A stretch of DNA of 64,000 nucleotides from Cliona cf. orientalis (lineage: Eukaryota > Porifera > Demospongiae > Clionaida > Clionaidae): the NCBI GenBank assembly GCA_963930775.1, contig OZ005692.1, forward strand, positions 4,822,135 to 4,886,134. The letters are read 5' to 3'. Made by a program: the position numbers and the translations under genes. This document shows positions 11,196 through 25,000 of this stretch, piece by piece. The notes beneath the pieces were generated by a model. That model made no database searches and was not told the DNA's origin. It saw only the letters and a list, made by a program, of their open reading frames with translations. Each line of letters begins with the position of its first letter. Position 1 is the stretch's first letter.

Positions 11196-13538
11196 GTGTC
11201 CGATGAATTAGAACACGCTTTCACGCATGCGCATTCGGTCAAATGGACATGCGATCGAGCAGCTGCAGAGATTGAGGAAATGAGACGGTACCTGGAGCTC
11301 CCTGTTCATGGTGGGAAAGAGAACAGCTCGCCTCCTTCATTACCACCAAAGAAGCTTGACTGGGGACATAATCACACCATAAACTCAGCAAAGGCACTCA
11401 GTTTCAGACCTATAAGTAACGATACAAAAGATAAATTTGAAAATTATTTTGATCAAGGGCATTCGCCATCCTCGGCTCTACATTTTCATCAGTTGAATCT
11501 AGCAGCTATGCATGAATGTAACGAACAAGAGCTAGAAAGGTGTCGAGCAGACCGATCTACTAATCCTTTGTACAAGGATGTCTACTACCTATTCAAAAAA
11601 TGGCGATTGAAAAACCACGGTAAAGAGAATGGAAAAGAAATGTTTCAAAAACTAGAGGAAATTATCAATGACTACAATAGGAATCATAGTGATGAAGGTG
11701 GACGAGCATTTATACAGCGTTATATGAGAAAGGTATCTCTAACAAATCGGAAAGTTGGGATAACAGAGATATAGACAAACCACTTGTTCTAGCTATCTGT
11801 ACACCTCTGATGGCTAGAGCGCATGCACTGTTAAGGCAAGCTTCAGAAATGGTATTTTGTGACAGTACAGCTAGTCTTGATAGATACAATTGTCCAACCT
11901 TTTTTATGAGTACCTCATGTAGTGCTGGTGGGATACCACTAGGAGTCGTAATTACTTCTGGTGAAAGCCTACCAACTCTGACACAATCTTTCTCTTTTTT
12001 AAGATCAATTTTTCCATCTAATGCATTCTACAGGAAAGGGACTAATGGGCCATCTATATTCATTACTGACAACAGTGATGCAGAACGTGGTGCATTAAGA
12101 GAGGTTTGGCCAAATTCCATGCAGCTGCTGTGCATTTTTCATTATTTGCAAAGCTGGTGGACATGGTTATGGGATGGTACACATGGGATAAGTAAAGAAG
12201 ATCGGTATCCTATCATGGCACTTGTTCGAAAACTAGTGTACAACGATAATGAATCAGACATGGAAACAAAATATTTGGCACTAATGAACCAAGACCATCC
12301 TGATAGCTATATAAAAATGTATCCCCTACTGGAAAAGCGATTGGAAATATTTTGGAAGAGAAGGAAGGAATGGGCTCTTTCATACCGCCTAAATGATATG
12401 ACTAGAGGAAATAATACCAATAATTATGCAGAGGCAGGAATGAGGATAATTAAGGAACTTGTATTTGGCCGAGTGAAAGCATATAATCTGATCCAGATGT
12501 TTCAGTTTATAACAACTACAATGGAAATATATTACATGAATCGTCTATTCGACATAGCACATAGTCGCTATAGACCAGGTCTTACTCTACGTTATCGTGA
12601 GTTGGATAGGCAACAAAAACATATTTCAGAAGTGAAACCTGTTAGAGATTCTGTATATGTTGTATACGAAACAGTTAAAGAAGTTGGGCAGCTAGACTAT
12701 ACGGTTGGCATGGAACTTTGTACATGCTCATGCTCTGTAGGACAAACCGGTGCAGCATGCAAACATCAGGCAGCAATAGCCAAGAAATATAACATTGTGT
12801 CACTTAACATCGTACCTATTCACTGCAAAAAAACAAGACAATTGTATGCCTATATAGCTAGAGGAGAGAGCTACATTATGGAGAAGGAATTTTACGCTGA
12901 TTTATGTGACATCACTAGCGACGCAGCAGGAGTGGATCAAAACTTGGTCATCTCGAATGTAGACGACAATGACATAATTATTATATCACAAGCAGAGTCT
13001 ATCCCCAGAAAAATTGTTAGATGATAATATTATGTCTGAGTTTAAAGGGGAGGACAGTTGGCAGATGCACTGTAGCCAACTACAACACTCACTAAGTGCA
13101 ATAACCACAGATCTAATGGGCAGACTTACAGAAGGTGACCATACTATTTTATCTGGAGTAACCAAGTTTGTTCGTACATACAATGCGTTGAAACAGTCTC
13201 ACTCTCCTACCCCTGCCATTGCATACGCACTGCATAATTTTGGGCGACCAGATAGTAAGTTAAACCAACACTGCTCATACATGCATGTGTATCTTCTTCA
13301 ATATTTACAAGAATACATGTTTACAGGATTTGTTCAAGCTAGAGGACACACCGGAAGGTACATTAAAACCAACTCCACTGGCATAAGAGGGAGGAGAAAA
13401 GGTCTACCCAGAGGGACAAAACAAGCACCACAGGGAAGACCGACTAAACATCCACTTCAAGAGCCTAACTATTTCCCTCCCAAGGCATGCAAAGAGACCC
13501 AAGAAACCACACTGCTTAAGTGTAAACATCAAAGCTAA
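11196..13538 (+). pseudogene. Mutator-like (MULE) transposase with SWIM zinc finger, frameshifted
   Basis: Three segments form one product. Segment 11196-11774 (frame 3) is the N-terminal region. Segment from about 11747 to 13024 (frame 2) is the MULE catalytic domain: FCDSTASLD with the first Asp, ITDNSDAERGAL with the second, CIFHYLQSWW, and NNYAEAGMRIIKE with the likely catalytic Glu. A SWIM finger CTCSCSVGQTGAACKH follows (CxC...CxH). From about 13005 the frame shifts again and the C-terminal part runs to 13538, with a GTAAGT...TTACAG intron at 13255-13326 that joins GRPD to RFVQARG. Two frameshifts make this copy inactive as read. The tail RGRRKG/GRP is basic and AT-hook-like. Host MULE-derived genes also exist, but the lesions and surroundings favour a decayed transposon. 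Confidence 0.75.
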
Positions 13539-13566
13539 AGATATAACATACAAACCTTGATAATAA

Positions 13567-15357
13567 GGATCAACTGGCACAGACGGCCCCTCATTAAATA
13601 TGCACGAAAATGACCGGATATGGAGATACGTAATAATATAATACTACAATAATATTATTATGTCACGGCCCGGATATTGGCCGGCCGCGCGCGCAAGCGC
13701 CAGCGCACACACCACGCGTACGTACATATAATATTATTATAGCTGTATTACTGCTACACACGCATGCGCGAATAGTTTAGTACATGCACATCTACCTGTA
13801 AAATGTTGTTACATGTTATATGCGCGCGCGTTTAAACCACAAACTGGCGGGAACTGAGCTGTCATCTTCTTGGAAATCATGTCACTCCTGGAGGTTGGAC
13901 CAGTTATTTTTGGTGGCAATGATAAAATCATCAGATACTTCCGTCGTAAGCACCTACTGGCAAGATCTAAGAACTGCAATAGGTACAATAAGAATGGCTG
14001 AACAACAAATCAATACATGCATGAACACCAAGCAGATTTATGCCAAATAGCAGTTTCTAAATGCATGTTTTTTCATAAAGGTGTGGTATAGCCATGGTGG
14101 AGAGAGTAAGGAACGATGTCTGTGATGGTATCAGGTGGAGGTGCACAACCTGCAAAACCAGCACATCTATCAGGGAGGGAAGCTTCTTTTACAAGTCAAA
14201 GCTACCTTTGCAGAAATGGCTGATACTCATTTTCTGGTGGGCACAAGAGTATCCTGTAACAGATGCTGAAAAAGCAGCTGAGGTGGATGTGGGCACAGCT
14301 GTAGATGTGTACCGATGGCTCAGAGAGGTCTGTTCCACTAAGCTTTTGGGAATGTCAATCACCCTCGGTGGTCCAGGAGTGGTTGTCCAAGTCGACGAGT
14401 CTCTATTTCGTCACAAACCCAAGGTATAAACAAGATGCGAGCAATATTGCAGGTTGATGCAGCTGCTATGCGATGTTGTAGGACAATCTGTGAAACCATT
14501 TTGTATATGAGTATCATTACAAAGGTCATGACCCCCGTAAAGGGTTGTAATACAGGCCCATAGTGAAGTAGGATACTCTCCCTCCTTTATAGGCGGCCAA
14601 ATAGGCTAATGCTCCCTTTCCTCCTTAACATATATTTAACAAACCATTAATAATGTATCCATCACAGCACCACAGAGGACGAGCAACCTCACAAGAGGTG
14701 TGGGTGTTCGGTTTGGTGGATACATCACACACTCCAGCTTTGGGATACATGGAAGTTGTCGACAGGAGGGATGCTGCTACACTCCTCCCTATCATCCAAG
14801 CCCATACTGCTCCGGGAACGATCATCCACTCAGATGAGTGGAGCTCATATCGACGAGTAGCCTCCCTACCCAATATTGCTGCTCATGGCGCTGTAAATCA
14901 CAGCCTCCACTTTGTTGATCCAGTGACTGGTGTGCACACACAGAATGTAGAGAGCTACTGGGGAAGAGTAAAGAGGAAGATAAAGCACATGAAAGGTTGC
15001 CATGCCACTGAAATTCCAACGTATCTTGACGAATTCATGTGGAAGGAGAGGTTTGGTAAACCAAAAGAGCCGCCTTTAGAAACATCTGCCGGGATATTGC
15101 AGCATTTTATCCTGTTTAAACTGAGAGGTCCAGTCAATCTCGGACTCTTGATACTGGTACTTTGATAGTGACATTGAATTTACACATTATAAGCTATTGG
15201 CCTTAACTTACCTTCTTATCTTTGTGATTTTGTATTTTATTCATACTTCAAGTAGCCACGCCCATAATTGTGCAGCGCATGTGCGTGTGCACAACGGTGA
15301 CCACATCCGGTCATTTTCGTGCATATTTAATGAGGGGCCGTCTGTGCCAGTTGATCC
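13567..15357 (+). mobile_element. Merlin-type DNA transposon, apparently complete
   Basis: The element starts GGATCAACTGGCACAGACGG and ends with its exact reverse complement. The terminal inverted repeats are about 53 bp (13567-13619 and 15305-15357). The flanks carry a perfect 8-bp target duplication, GATAATAA, at 13559-13566 and 15358-15365; 8-9 bp duplications are the Merlin signature. The single gene inside is intact (see 13879-15165). Uninterrupted ends, duplication and coding frame together suggest recent insertion, just downstream of the decayed MULE. Confidence 0.92.
13879..15165 (+). CDS. Merlin (IS1016/ISXO2-like) DDE transposase
   Basis: Three exons, 13879-13982, 14081-14423 and 14668-15165, join in frame to 314 codons plus stop, with GT-AG borders. 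The splice between exons 1 and 2 restores a CNRC...CTTC zinc ribbon. The DDE residues can be counted: Asp140 in VQVDESLF, Asp205 in IIHSDEWSSY and Glu244 in NVESYWGRVK, a D-x38-E spacing that fits the family. I chose the ATG at 13879 because it opens MSLLEVGPVIFGG and continues without a stop into the zinc ribbon. The enzyme should cut and paste the flanking terminal repeats. No lesion is seen, so the copy may be autonomous. Confidence 0.9.
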
Positions 15358-15365
15358 GATAATAA

Positions 15366-16019
15366 TAGCCATCCAGCATGATCCATCTTGTCAGTATCAG
15401 TAGTATTTCCGTGCCCCACCCAATTATACAAGTCGCGAAGAATATCATACCAGATCGCATGCTTTATGCATTGCGCAGCGCTGTTGAATTCAAAATCGCG
15501 TGGGCATAGGGTTAAAGTAATCACATATTAACCTTTGACCCCAAAAAGTACGCCCAAATTTGAAATTCGCCAGTATGAGACATGCATTTATGATAAGCAT
15601 AATAATGTAATACGAATGTCAGTATTCTATGCTATGTAGCTTCATGGTAGATCTATATTATGGCATGTGTCTTGTGTAGTTGTCAGTTCTTACACATTGT
15701 AAAAACTTAGGTGGGTAGTGACCACCATTATGTCTCCCCTATCACTGACACCAATTGCCCATTTGGGGTGTCGTGGGAGACAAAGTGGTGGGATATACCG
15801 GGCCTACCTATGTTTTTACAGTGTAGGCATAGAATAAGAATTAGTGTGAGTACAAGCCAAAGCATAGTGCATTCGGCTCATGACATGCATGCTAAGCTTA
15901 GTCTCGATCTCGTGCCCCCTTCATGCATGACGTAGAGGTAGGAGGGGCTGGCCCGCTTTAATGTGCATGTAATATGTGCACATGCAGTCTCGCGGCGCCG
16001 CCCCTTATGAAGAGACTAC
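15366..16019. other. Upstream region of the ankyrin-Roc-COR gene
   Basis: The region is non-coding. A small foldback lies at about 15719-15792, where GACCACCATTATGTCTCCC faces GGGAGACAAAGTGGTGG. The last 100 bp are GC-rich with CATGCA repeats and probably contain the promoter of the 16.0-kb gene. No TATA box is obvious. Confidence 0.45.
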
Positions 16020-19000
16020 ATGCATATGGCGCATGTGAGCGCAGATGAGTCATGTGATTTTTACAGGACAAGTTCAGCAATACAGTACAGAATGTCGATC
16101 GCGGATGACTCTCTGTATCTGGCTTGTTTTGAAGGCCAGAAAGATCAGGCTCTCAAGTTAGCAAACCAGAATAACGTCAATTATGTACATCCTCGTATTG
16201 GTGATACTTCTCTCCATCTCGCCTGTAAACAAGGTTGGTTAGATATTGTTGAGATGCTCATTGAAAAATATGGTGGTAATCCTACTGTGGTGACTAAGAG
16301 AAACCAAAGTGTACTGCATAATGCTTGTCGATATGGTCATGTTGATGTTGTTAAGTATCTCATCAATAAACAACACCTAAATCCATTGATGAGGAACAAT
16401 GTTAACTTAGAACCTCTTGATTATGCTGTACTCTATAACAAACACTACATTGCTGTATACATCTGTCAGCATATATCCTCAGATGAGATGGTAAATCCAA
16501 AAAGAATTAAGACAACTATCAATCTCATAAGATATATTACCGATCCATGGGCACGTACTAACATTGAGGATCCAATGTGGAAAACTGCCGATGGTGACTA
16601 TATTCTTCAACTTGTGGGAAGTTCCAAGACATGTATAGCACATATGCCATCAGTAGTAGTGTCAGAAATACTAAATTTGCATAATGCCGATTGTATTACT
16701 AGATATTTTAAACCTGATTTGAGAACGGCTGATGGTGATACTATCGCTCAAGTTGTATGCCAATCTCGAAGAATCGTATCACAAATGTCTTCAAAAGCAC
16801 TGAGAAAGTGGCTAAGTGAATCAACTGATCTCATGAAAATTGCTACATTAGAAGGGAGTACAGCAGATGGTGATAATCTCCTTGAACTAATATGTCAGTC
16901 TGAGAAATGCTTAATACAAATATGTTTCCCAGTATTTTTGAAGTGGTTAAGAAAGACAGTTCTTCGCTCAGTGACTACAGCCATACCCGACTGTATGACA
17001 GCTGATGGTCATACCCTCCTTGAACTCATACTGCGATCAGAAATGTCTATATCAAGAATTTCTTCGCAGATGCTGGCGAAGCTATTGAGCATTAGCAGGA
17101 ATATAACTATCGGTGAAATGAAAAATGTTAGTCCAAATTGGAAAACAGTTGATGGCTCTCACTTTCCTCATGTTCTCTTTCTATCCAACATTGAGAATGA
17201 CAAAGTAGCTGAGCTATTGCAATATTATACAATGGAGAATGGTTGGAATCCAGATACTCCTGACAGTGAAGGAAATACTATCCTTCATATTGCTTGCCAA
17301 ACTGATAAGTTTGCTTTAGTATCATATTTAATTGATCAAGCTCAGTGCAATCCAAATCGAGAAAATGGTAAGGGGATTTTGCCTGTTGACCTAACAACAA
17401 GTTTGAAAGTAATCAATCATCTTTGTCAACATGATAGAGTATCACTACCCTCAAAAACAATTATCAAATGGCTGAACAACCCAATGATTAATGATACAAC
17501 AATGTTGTGTATACTACAATCATTGGTAGATCATCACAAAACTAAAACTAAAGATGGAAGCACCCTCCTTCACATCATATGCACATGTATCATATCACGT
17601 GAGAAGAATAGTTTGGTTGATTACCTACTTACTGAATGTCAGTGTGATCCTAATTGCTTGGATAGCGAAGGGAGAATGCCACTTCAATTGACTTCAAATT
17701 TAGAGATCCTGAAATCACTCGTTGTGCATGGTGCAAAAATGACGACAGATGTTGTATTTAAAATAATAGAAATGCGAATACCAGAGTCTAGAGCAGTTGA
17801 ATTGTTTGCTCTCTCATCAAATAAAGGAACAATGTCATGGAATCTTGTAAACGTAATTGGTGAAACTGCTTTTGATCTTGCTTATACTCTCAACAAGCAA
17901 GCAATTGTAAAATATTTGCTTAAAGAAACTAAAAATGATTATTTAAGTTCATTACTGGAGTTGACTAGAAACTTAAATGTTGCTAAGTTGCTTATTAAAC
18001 ATGGAGCAAGGGCAACTCCAGAGTTGGTGCTCAGATTTGAAGCTATGGAAACTGCACCAAATAAGGGTGCATTACTTGAACTAATATTAACAACCTGGAA
18101 TCCTAATGATAAAGATAGCAATGGCTACACTGCCCTTCATCTTGCTTGCAAAGCTGACCACCTTACTACTGTGAACCTTTTACTCTCTGTTGCTCACTGT
18201 GATCCAAATATTAAGAGTAAAAGTGAAGAAATGCCAATTCAGTTGACTACAGACTTAAAAATCATGAAAACACTTGTTGAGCATGGCGCACAAATGACAA
18301 TAGATATTGTATCCAAACTGATATCAAAATGCTGCACACATTCCAGTGTATGTGAATTATTTAAACTCCCAACAACAATAGGAACAATGTTAACGAATCC
18401 TAATGACTTGAATAGTGATGGCTATAGTGCCCTTCATCTAGCTTGCAAAGCAAATAGCTTTATTATAGTGAAGTATTTACTCTCTGTTGGTCATTGTGAT
18501 CCAAATATCAGGACTAAAAATGAAAAAGTGCCCATTCAGTTGACTTCAGATTTAAAAATCATGAATGTCCTTATTGAGTGTGGTTCACAAATGACGACAG
18601 ATGTTGTATTTAAAATAATAAAAATGCGAATACCAGAGTCTAGAGCAGTTGAATTGTTTGCTCTCTCATCAAATAAAGGAACAATGTCATGGAATCTTGT
18701 AAACGTAATTGGTGAAACTGCTTTTGATCTTGCTTATACTCTCAACAAGCAAGCCATTGTTAAATATTTGCTTACAGAAGCTAAAAGTGATTGTTTAAGT
18801 TCACTACTGAAGTTTACTAGAAACTTAAATGTTGCTAAGTTACTTATTGGACATGGAGCAAGGGCAACTCCAGAGTTGGTGCTCAGATTCGAAGCTATGG
18901 AAACTGCACCAAATAAGGGTGCATTACTTGAACTAATATTAACAACCTGGAATCCTAATGATAGAGATAGCAATGGCTACACTGCCCTTCATCTTGCTTG

Positions 19001-22000
19001 TAAAGCTGACCGCCTTACTACTGTGAACCTTTTACTCTCTGTTGCTCACTGTGATCCAAATGTCAAGAGCAAAAGTGAAGAAATGCCAATTCAGTTGACT
19101 ACAGACTTAAAAATCATGAAAACACTTGTTGAGCATGGCGCACAAATGACAATAGATATTGTATTCAAACTGATATCAAGGTACCGCACACATTCCAGTG
19201 TACGTGAATTATTTAACCTCTCAACAACAAAAGAAACAATGTTAACGAATCCTAATGACTTAAACAAGTATGGCTATAGTGCCCTTCATCTAGCTTGCAA
19301 AGCCAATAGGTTTATTATAGTGAAGTATTTACTCTCTGTTGGTCATTGTGATCCAAATATCAGGACTAAAGATAAAAAAGTGCCCATTCAGTTGACTTCA
19401 GATTTAAGAATCATGAATATCCTTATTGAGTGTGGTTCACAAATGACAACAGATGTTGTATTTAAAATAATATCTATGCGAATACCAGAGTCTAAAGCAA
19501 TTGAATTATTTGCTCTCTCATCAAATAAAGGAACAATGTCATGGAATCTTGTAAACGTAATTGGTGAAACTGCTTTTGATCTTGCTTATACTCTCAACAA
19601 GCAAGCAATTGTAAAATATTTGCTTATAGAAGCTAAAAGTGATTATTTAAGTTCATTACTGGAGTTGACTAGAAACTTAAATGTTGCTAAGTTGCTTATT
19701 AAACATGGAGCAAGGGCAACTCCAGAGTTGGTGCTCAGATTCGAAGCTATGGAAACTGCACCAAATAAGGGTGCATTACTTGAACTAATATTAACAACCT
19801 GGAATCCTAATGATAGAGATAGCAATGGCTATACTGCCCTTCATCTTGCTTGCAAAGCTGACCGCCTTACTACTGTGAACCTTTTACTCTCTAACGCTCA
19901 CTGTGATCCAAATGTCAAGAGCAATAGTGAAGAAGTGCCAATTCAGTTGACTACAGACTTAAAAATCATGAAAAAACTTGTTGAGCATGGTGCACAAATG
20001 ACAATAGATATTGTATTCAACATGATATCAAAGAGCCGCACACATTCCGGTGTACGTGAATTATTTAAACTCTCAACAACAAAAGAAACAATGTTAACGA
20101 ATCCTAATGACTTAAACAGTGATGGCTATAGTGCTCTTCATCTAGCTTGCAAAGCCAATAGGTTTATTATAGTGAAGTATTTACTCTCTATTGGTCATTG
20201 TGATCCAAATATCAGGACTAAAAATGAAAAATTGCCCATTCAGTTGACTTCAGATTTAAGAATCATGAATATCCTTATTGAGTGTGGTTCACAAATGACG
20301 ACAGATGTTGTATTTAAAATAATATATATGCAAGTACCAGAGTCTAGAGCAGTTCAACTGTTAGCTCTCTCATCAAATAAAGGAACAATGTCATGGAATC
20401 TTGTAAACGTAATTGGTGAAACTGCTTTTGATCTTGCTTATACTCTCAACAAGCAAGCCATTGTTAAATATTTGCTTTCAGAAGCTAAAAGTGATTGTTT
20501 AAGTTCACTACTGGAGTTTACTAGAAACTTAAATGTTGCTAAGTTACTTATTGAACATGGAGCAAGGGCAACTTCAGAGTTGGTGCTCAGATTTGAAGCT
20601 ATGGAAACTGCACCAAATAAGGGTGCATTACTTGAACTAATATTAACAACCTGGAATCCTAATGATAGAGATAGCAATGGCTACACTGCCCTTCATCTTG
20701 CTTGCAAAGCTGACCGCCTTACTACTGTCAATATTTTACTCTCTGTTGCTCACTGTGATCCAAATGTCAAGAGCAAAAGTGAGAAAGTGCCAATTCAGTT
20801 GACTACAGACTTAAAAATCATGAAAACACTTGTTGAGCATGGCGCACAAATGACAATAGATATTGTATTCAAACTGATATCAAAGTGCCACACACATTCT
20901 AGTGTACGTGAATTATTTATCCTCTCAACAACAAAAGGAACAATGTTAACAAATCCTAATGACTTGAACAGTGATGGCTATAGTGCTCTTCATCTAGCTT
21001 GCAAAGCCAATAGCTTTATTATAGTGAAGTATTTACTCTCTGTTGGTCATTGTGATCCAAATATCAGGACTAAAAATGAAAAAGTGCCCATTCAGTTGAC
21101 TTCAGATTTAAGAATCATGAAACTACTTATTGAGTGTGGTTCACAAATGACAATAGATGTTGTATTTAAACTGATATCAATACATAATACAGATCCTAGA
21201 GTACTAGTAAGTGAATTATTTCAAATATCAACAAGAAAAAGAATAATGTTAAGGAATCCTAATGACTTAAACAGCACGCGCAATGGATACACTGCTCTTC
21301 ATCTCGCTTGCAAAGCTGATAGTTTTGCTATAGTGAATTATTTACTGTCTGTAGCTCACTATGATCCAAACATAAGGAGCGAAAATGAAGAAGAGTGCTT
21401 GCCACTTCAATTGACAACAAATACAGAAATCGTTAAAGATCTCATAAGACATGGTGCAAAAACACAAATTATGTATGAATCTCATGAAAATCCTCTGAGA
21501 ACAAGTAAACCTGTCCAACCTCCAGTAAAAATATTTGTCGTTGGAAATCCTTCTGTTGGAAAGAGCACCCTCACTGCAGCACTTAAGACTGAGAGAATCG
21601 GAATTTTGGGTTGGTTATTTACCTCAGGAAAAGTCTCAGGTGTGGATAAAAACACAGTTGGAATAGTACCACATGATGTAGAGAGTGATACATTAGGTCG
21701 AGTTACACTCTATGACTTTGCAGGTCATAGAGAATTCTATAGTGGCCATGCTGCTCTTCTTCAGACTGCTATTCAATCCATACCTCCAATTTTTATCCTT
21801 GTAATCAATCTCTGTGAAGAGAAGGGTGAAATCATCAAGAGTGTCCTTTATTGGGTGTCATTTCTGGAAAATCAGTGTGCTTCAGTCACTTGTAAACCAC
21901 ATATTATTATTGTTGGAAGCCATGCAGATGCTCTGAAGGGCGTGAATCCTAAGGATAAGATTAAAATGATCACAGATTCTCTTGACATGTACATCAACTA

Positions 22001-25000
22001 TTTTACCAACATGGAATATGTTGGTATTATTGCCATGAACTGTCAGTATCATGAATCAGCTGGGATGAAGGAGTTACGGCATTTATTGAACAAAAGTTGT
22101 GGGCAATTGCGAATACAAGAACCAATTACATTCAATGCTCATTGCTTTCTGGTGTATCTGATAGACATGTTTATGGATCTACCAGCAGTTACTATCAAAA
22201 CTGTTTCTGAAAAGATTGAAAATCAACAAACAGAAGAAGGTGGTACAGTATTAGAATTCCTCCCTAAAAGTATTGAAGCTCTTTATAAAATTTGTTTAGA
22301 ACTTAATGACAGAGGCCACATCTTATTGTTAAAGAATCGAGTAGCAGCTGAAAACAGCTATGTTGTCATTGATAGAACGTTTTTGCTCACAGAGATATCA
22401 GGCACTATCTTTGCTCCAGAAGGCTTTATGCAACATACACAGTTATCTACCAATTCAGGAGTAGTACCTCGGTCAAAACTTGCTGATTCATTTACCGGAA
22501 AAGATCTTAACATTGTGATTGGATTTCTAAATCATCTTGAATTCTGTCATGAAATTGTAGACCAAGCTCTTCATCAGCTCATATCAAAGGAATACTCACA
22601 GACATATGATAGTAAAGAAAGTTACTACCTGTTTCCAGGACTAGTCTCTGTGAATGCTGAAGATTCTGTTTGGAAGACAGAATCACATTTTGAACATAGT
22701 TTTGGTTGGATTTTGAAATGCGTTAATGATGAACAGTTTTTTAGTTCACGATTTCTTCAAGTTCTTTTATTGCGATTAGCCTTCTCCTTTGCTTTGAAAG
22801 TATCTGGTAGTGATCACACGTTTGGAATTCATCGCAAATGCTCCATATGGAAGAATGGGATCTTTTGGGGAAAAAATTTTAATATGGATGTACTTGTGGA
22901 AGTAACTGATAACAAATCAGTGACTCTTATAGCTCGTTTTAAGAAAATTAATCTTTTGAAATGCATAAATCAGCGATCAGAAGTAAAAGTGACAATTTTA
23001 AAATGCGTCAAACAGTTTTGTCCAAGAGTAGCAACTGTGGAGTCATTCATTGACTCATCTTCAGCCCTTCAGTATCCTTTAGCTCTTAACTCTGACAGAA
23101 CTCTCTGTAGTATACAAGATCTCAGTGAAGCTTTGGTAAGTAGCTGTGAGTGTCCTTCAGTTGTCCTTTCAGATTCTGGAAAGTCAATTCCAGCTGAATC
23201 ATTCCTATCATATGAGTCTTATAGTGAAATAGAGCCACAACTCCTCCAAGTGTTATGGGACAAGGATAATGAAAGCAAAATAATTTCGGACACCTTTCTT
23301 TCAAGGTTTGTGAAGAAATCATCTAAGAAACTGCACTGGTTTGTTAACATATTCAATGAATCTGCTAATGTTCCTGGTAGTAAAGAGGATCTTTTTCACG
23401 AATTAATAATGTGGAGAGACAATAAAAAGACATACAAAGACTTTCGACACAAATTGGATCAATATAGTGTCTTTGCAGGAAGGAACATACTGGTAAGTGT
23501 ATTTAAATAAGTACAAGCATTAAGTTTATTGGCATTATTTCATTGCCTTCATCCTAACTCATAGAATATTGCTGAATATGAATGTGAAGCTTCATCAAAG
23601 GAGGAGGAACTACAAAAACTTTTAGATGGAGAGCAAATTCCCAAACTGAGAGTTAAAGGTATAAATACATTATCATACCATGAATCATTGATTTAAACAT
23701 TAATTTTGACCCTCTGGTGTCGTTAGGCAGTGCACCTCAGTTGCATGAGCTTCAGCTGCTCAATTTTGATGATGGTAGAGAACTCAGAATCATGGAGACA
23801 GTAGCTCCAAAGTGGAAGAAAGTAGCCACTGCCATTGGCTTCAATAAGGAAAGGATTGAGGCAATAGAAGAAGATGAACATTATAAACAAGAGAAGGCCA
23901 CTTTTGAAATGTTTGGTCGTTGGTTGAAGGGAGAACATAATCTGAAACCATTGACTTGGAATACTCTTATTCAGTGTTTAAAAGAAGCAAATCTACTGGA
24001 CATAGCAAAGACGCTAATAGATGCTCAGATTGTAAGTAAAATGTATACAAAGTTATCTGCAAGATTAATAAGTAACCACATACTTATGGTAATTATAAGG
24101 ACGGTGTCAGCGGTTGTGCAAAGATCACATGCACCCACAAAGAAGTCAAAATTACAAGGAATATCACAGAAGAAGTTCTGATAAACACAGACTCTGAGTC
24201 TAATAGTGAAGTACTTCAAAATAATCATGGAGGTATTGAAATTAATTTATGTGGGCCCATATTAATTATTGTATCAATGATTCCCTGATCCTTGCAGACT
24301 CTGGATCCCTTCCCATTCTGAACACTGCAGCTCTTGAGCCGTTAGAAGGTCGTGGGGGGAGAAGTATTACTATAGTAAGCTTACACAAATTTGCTGACTC
24401 ATTATGTACATTATTAACCATAATCAGGATCTTGTGGGATATCAGCGTGAACCATTATCAGAGGAGGAATCACAAATAGTTATTAATAAAGACCAAAATT
24501 TACTTTCAACATCGAGGGTAGAAGGTAATACAGTCATAGTGCTAGCTAGCTGGTAGAATTGTGACTGACTAAATATCATGTGGAAATGTAGAGAAAATGG
24601 CCGAAGCATGGAAGGATTCTGACATAATCAAAACAATACAATTGGATGATGATAAGGATCAAAGTGATACTGGTGCTACTTCATCTGCTGGAAATGAAAC
24701 ACAATCTGCAGGAGTTACACACGATGAGCTCCCCATGGCTAGTATTACTGTGAAAGGTATATGTAGTGTAATAGTGGATAGCTATTCATTGAATGAGCTA
24801 GGGTTTGTTTTCATGATTTAGGCAAAACACCTGAATTGTATGAGCTACAACTGCTTGAATTTGGCAAAAGAAGGGAGTCTGTGAGAATCATGGAGAGAGT
24901 GATACCTAAATGGAAGCAGGTGGCAATTGCTCTTGGCTTCAATGGATCTAGGATTGAGGCGATAGAGATAGGGGCACTCCGTCAACCAGAAGATGCCTGT

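Noticed and set aside
17939-20677. Repeated minus-strand frames inside the ankyrin gene
   Set aside because: These are antisense shadows of the 852-bp units and recur with their spacing.
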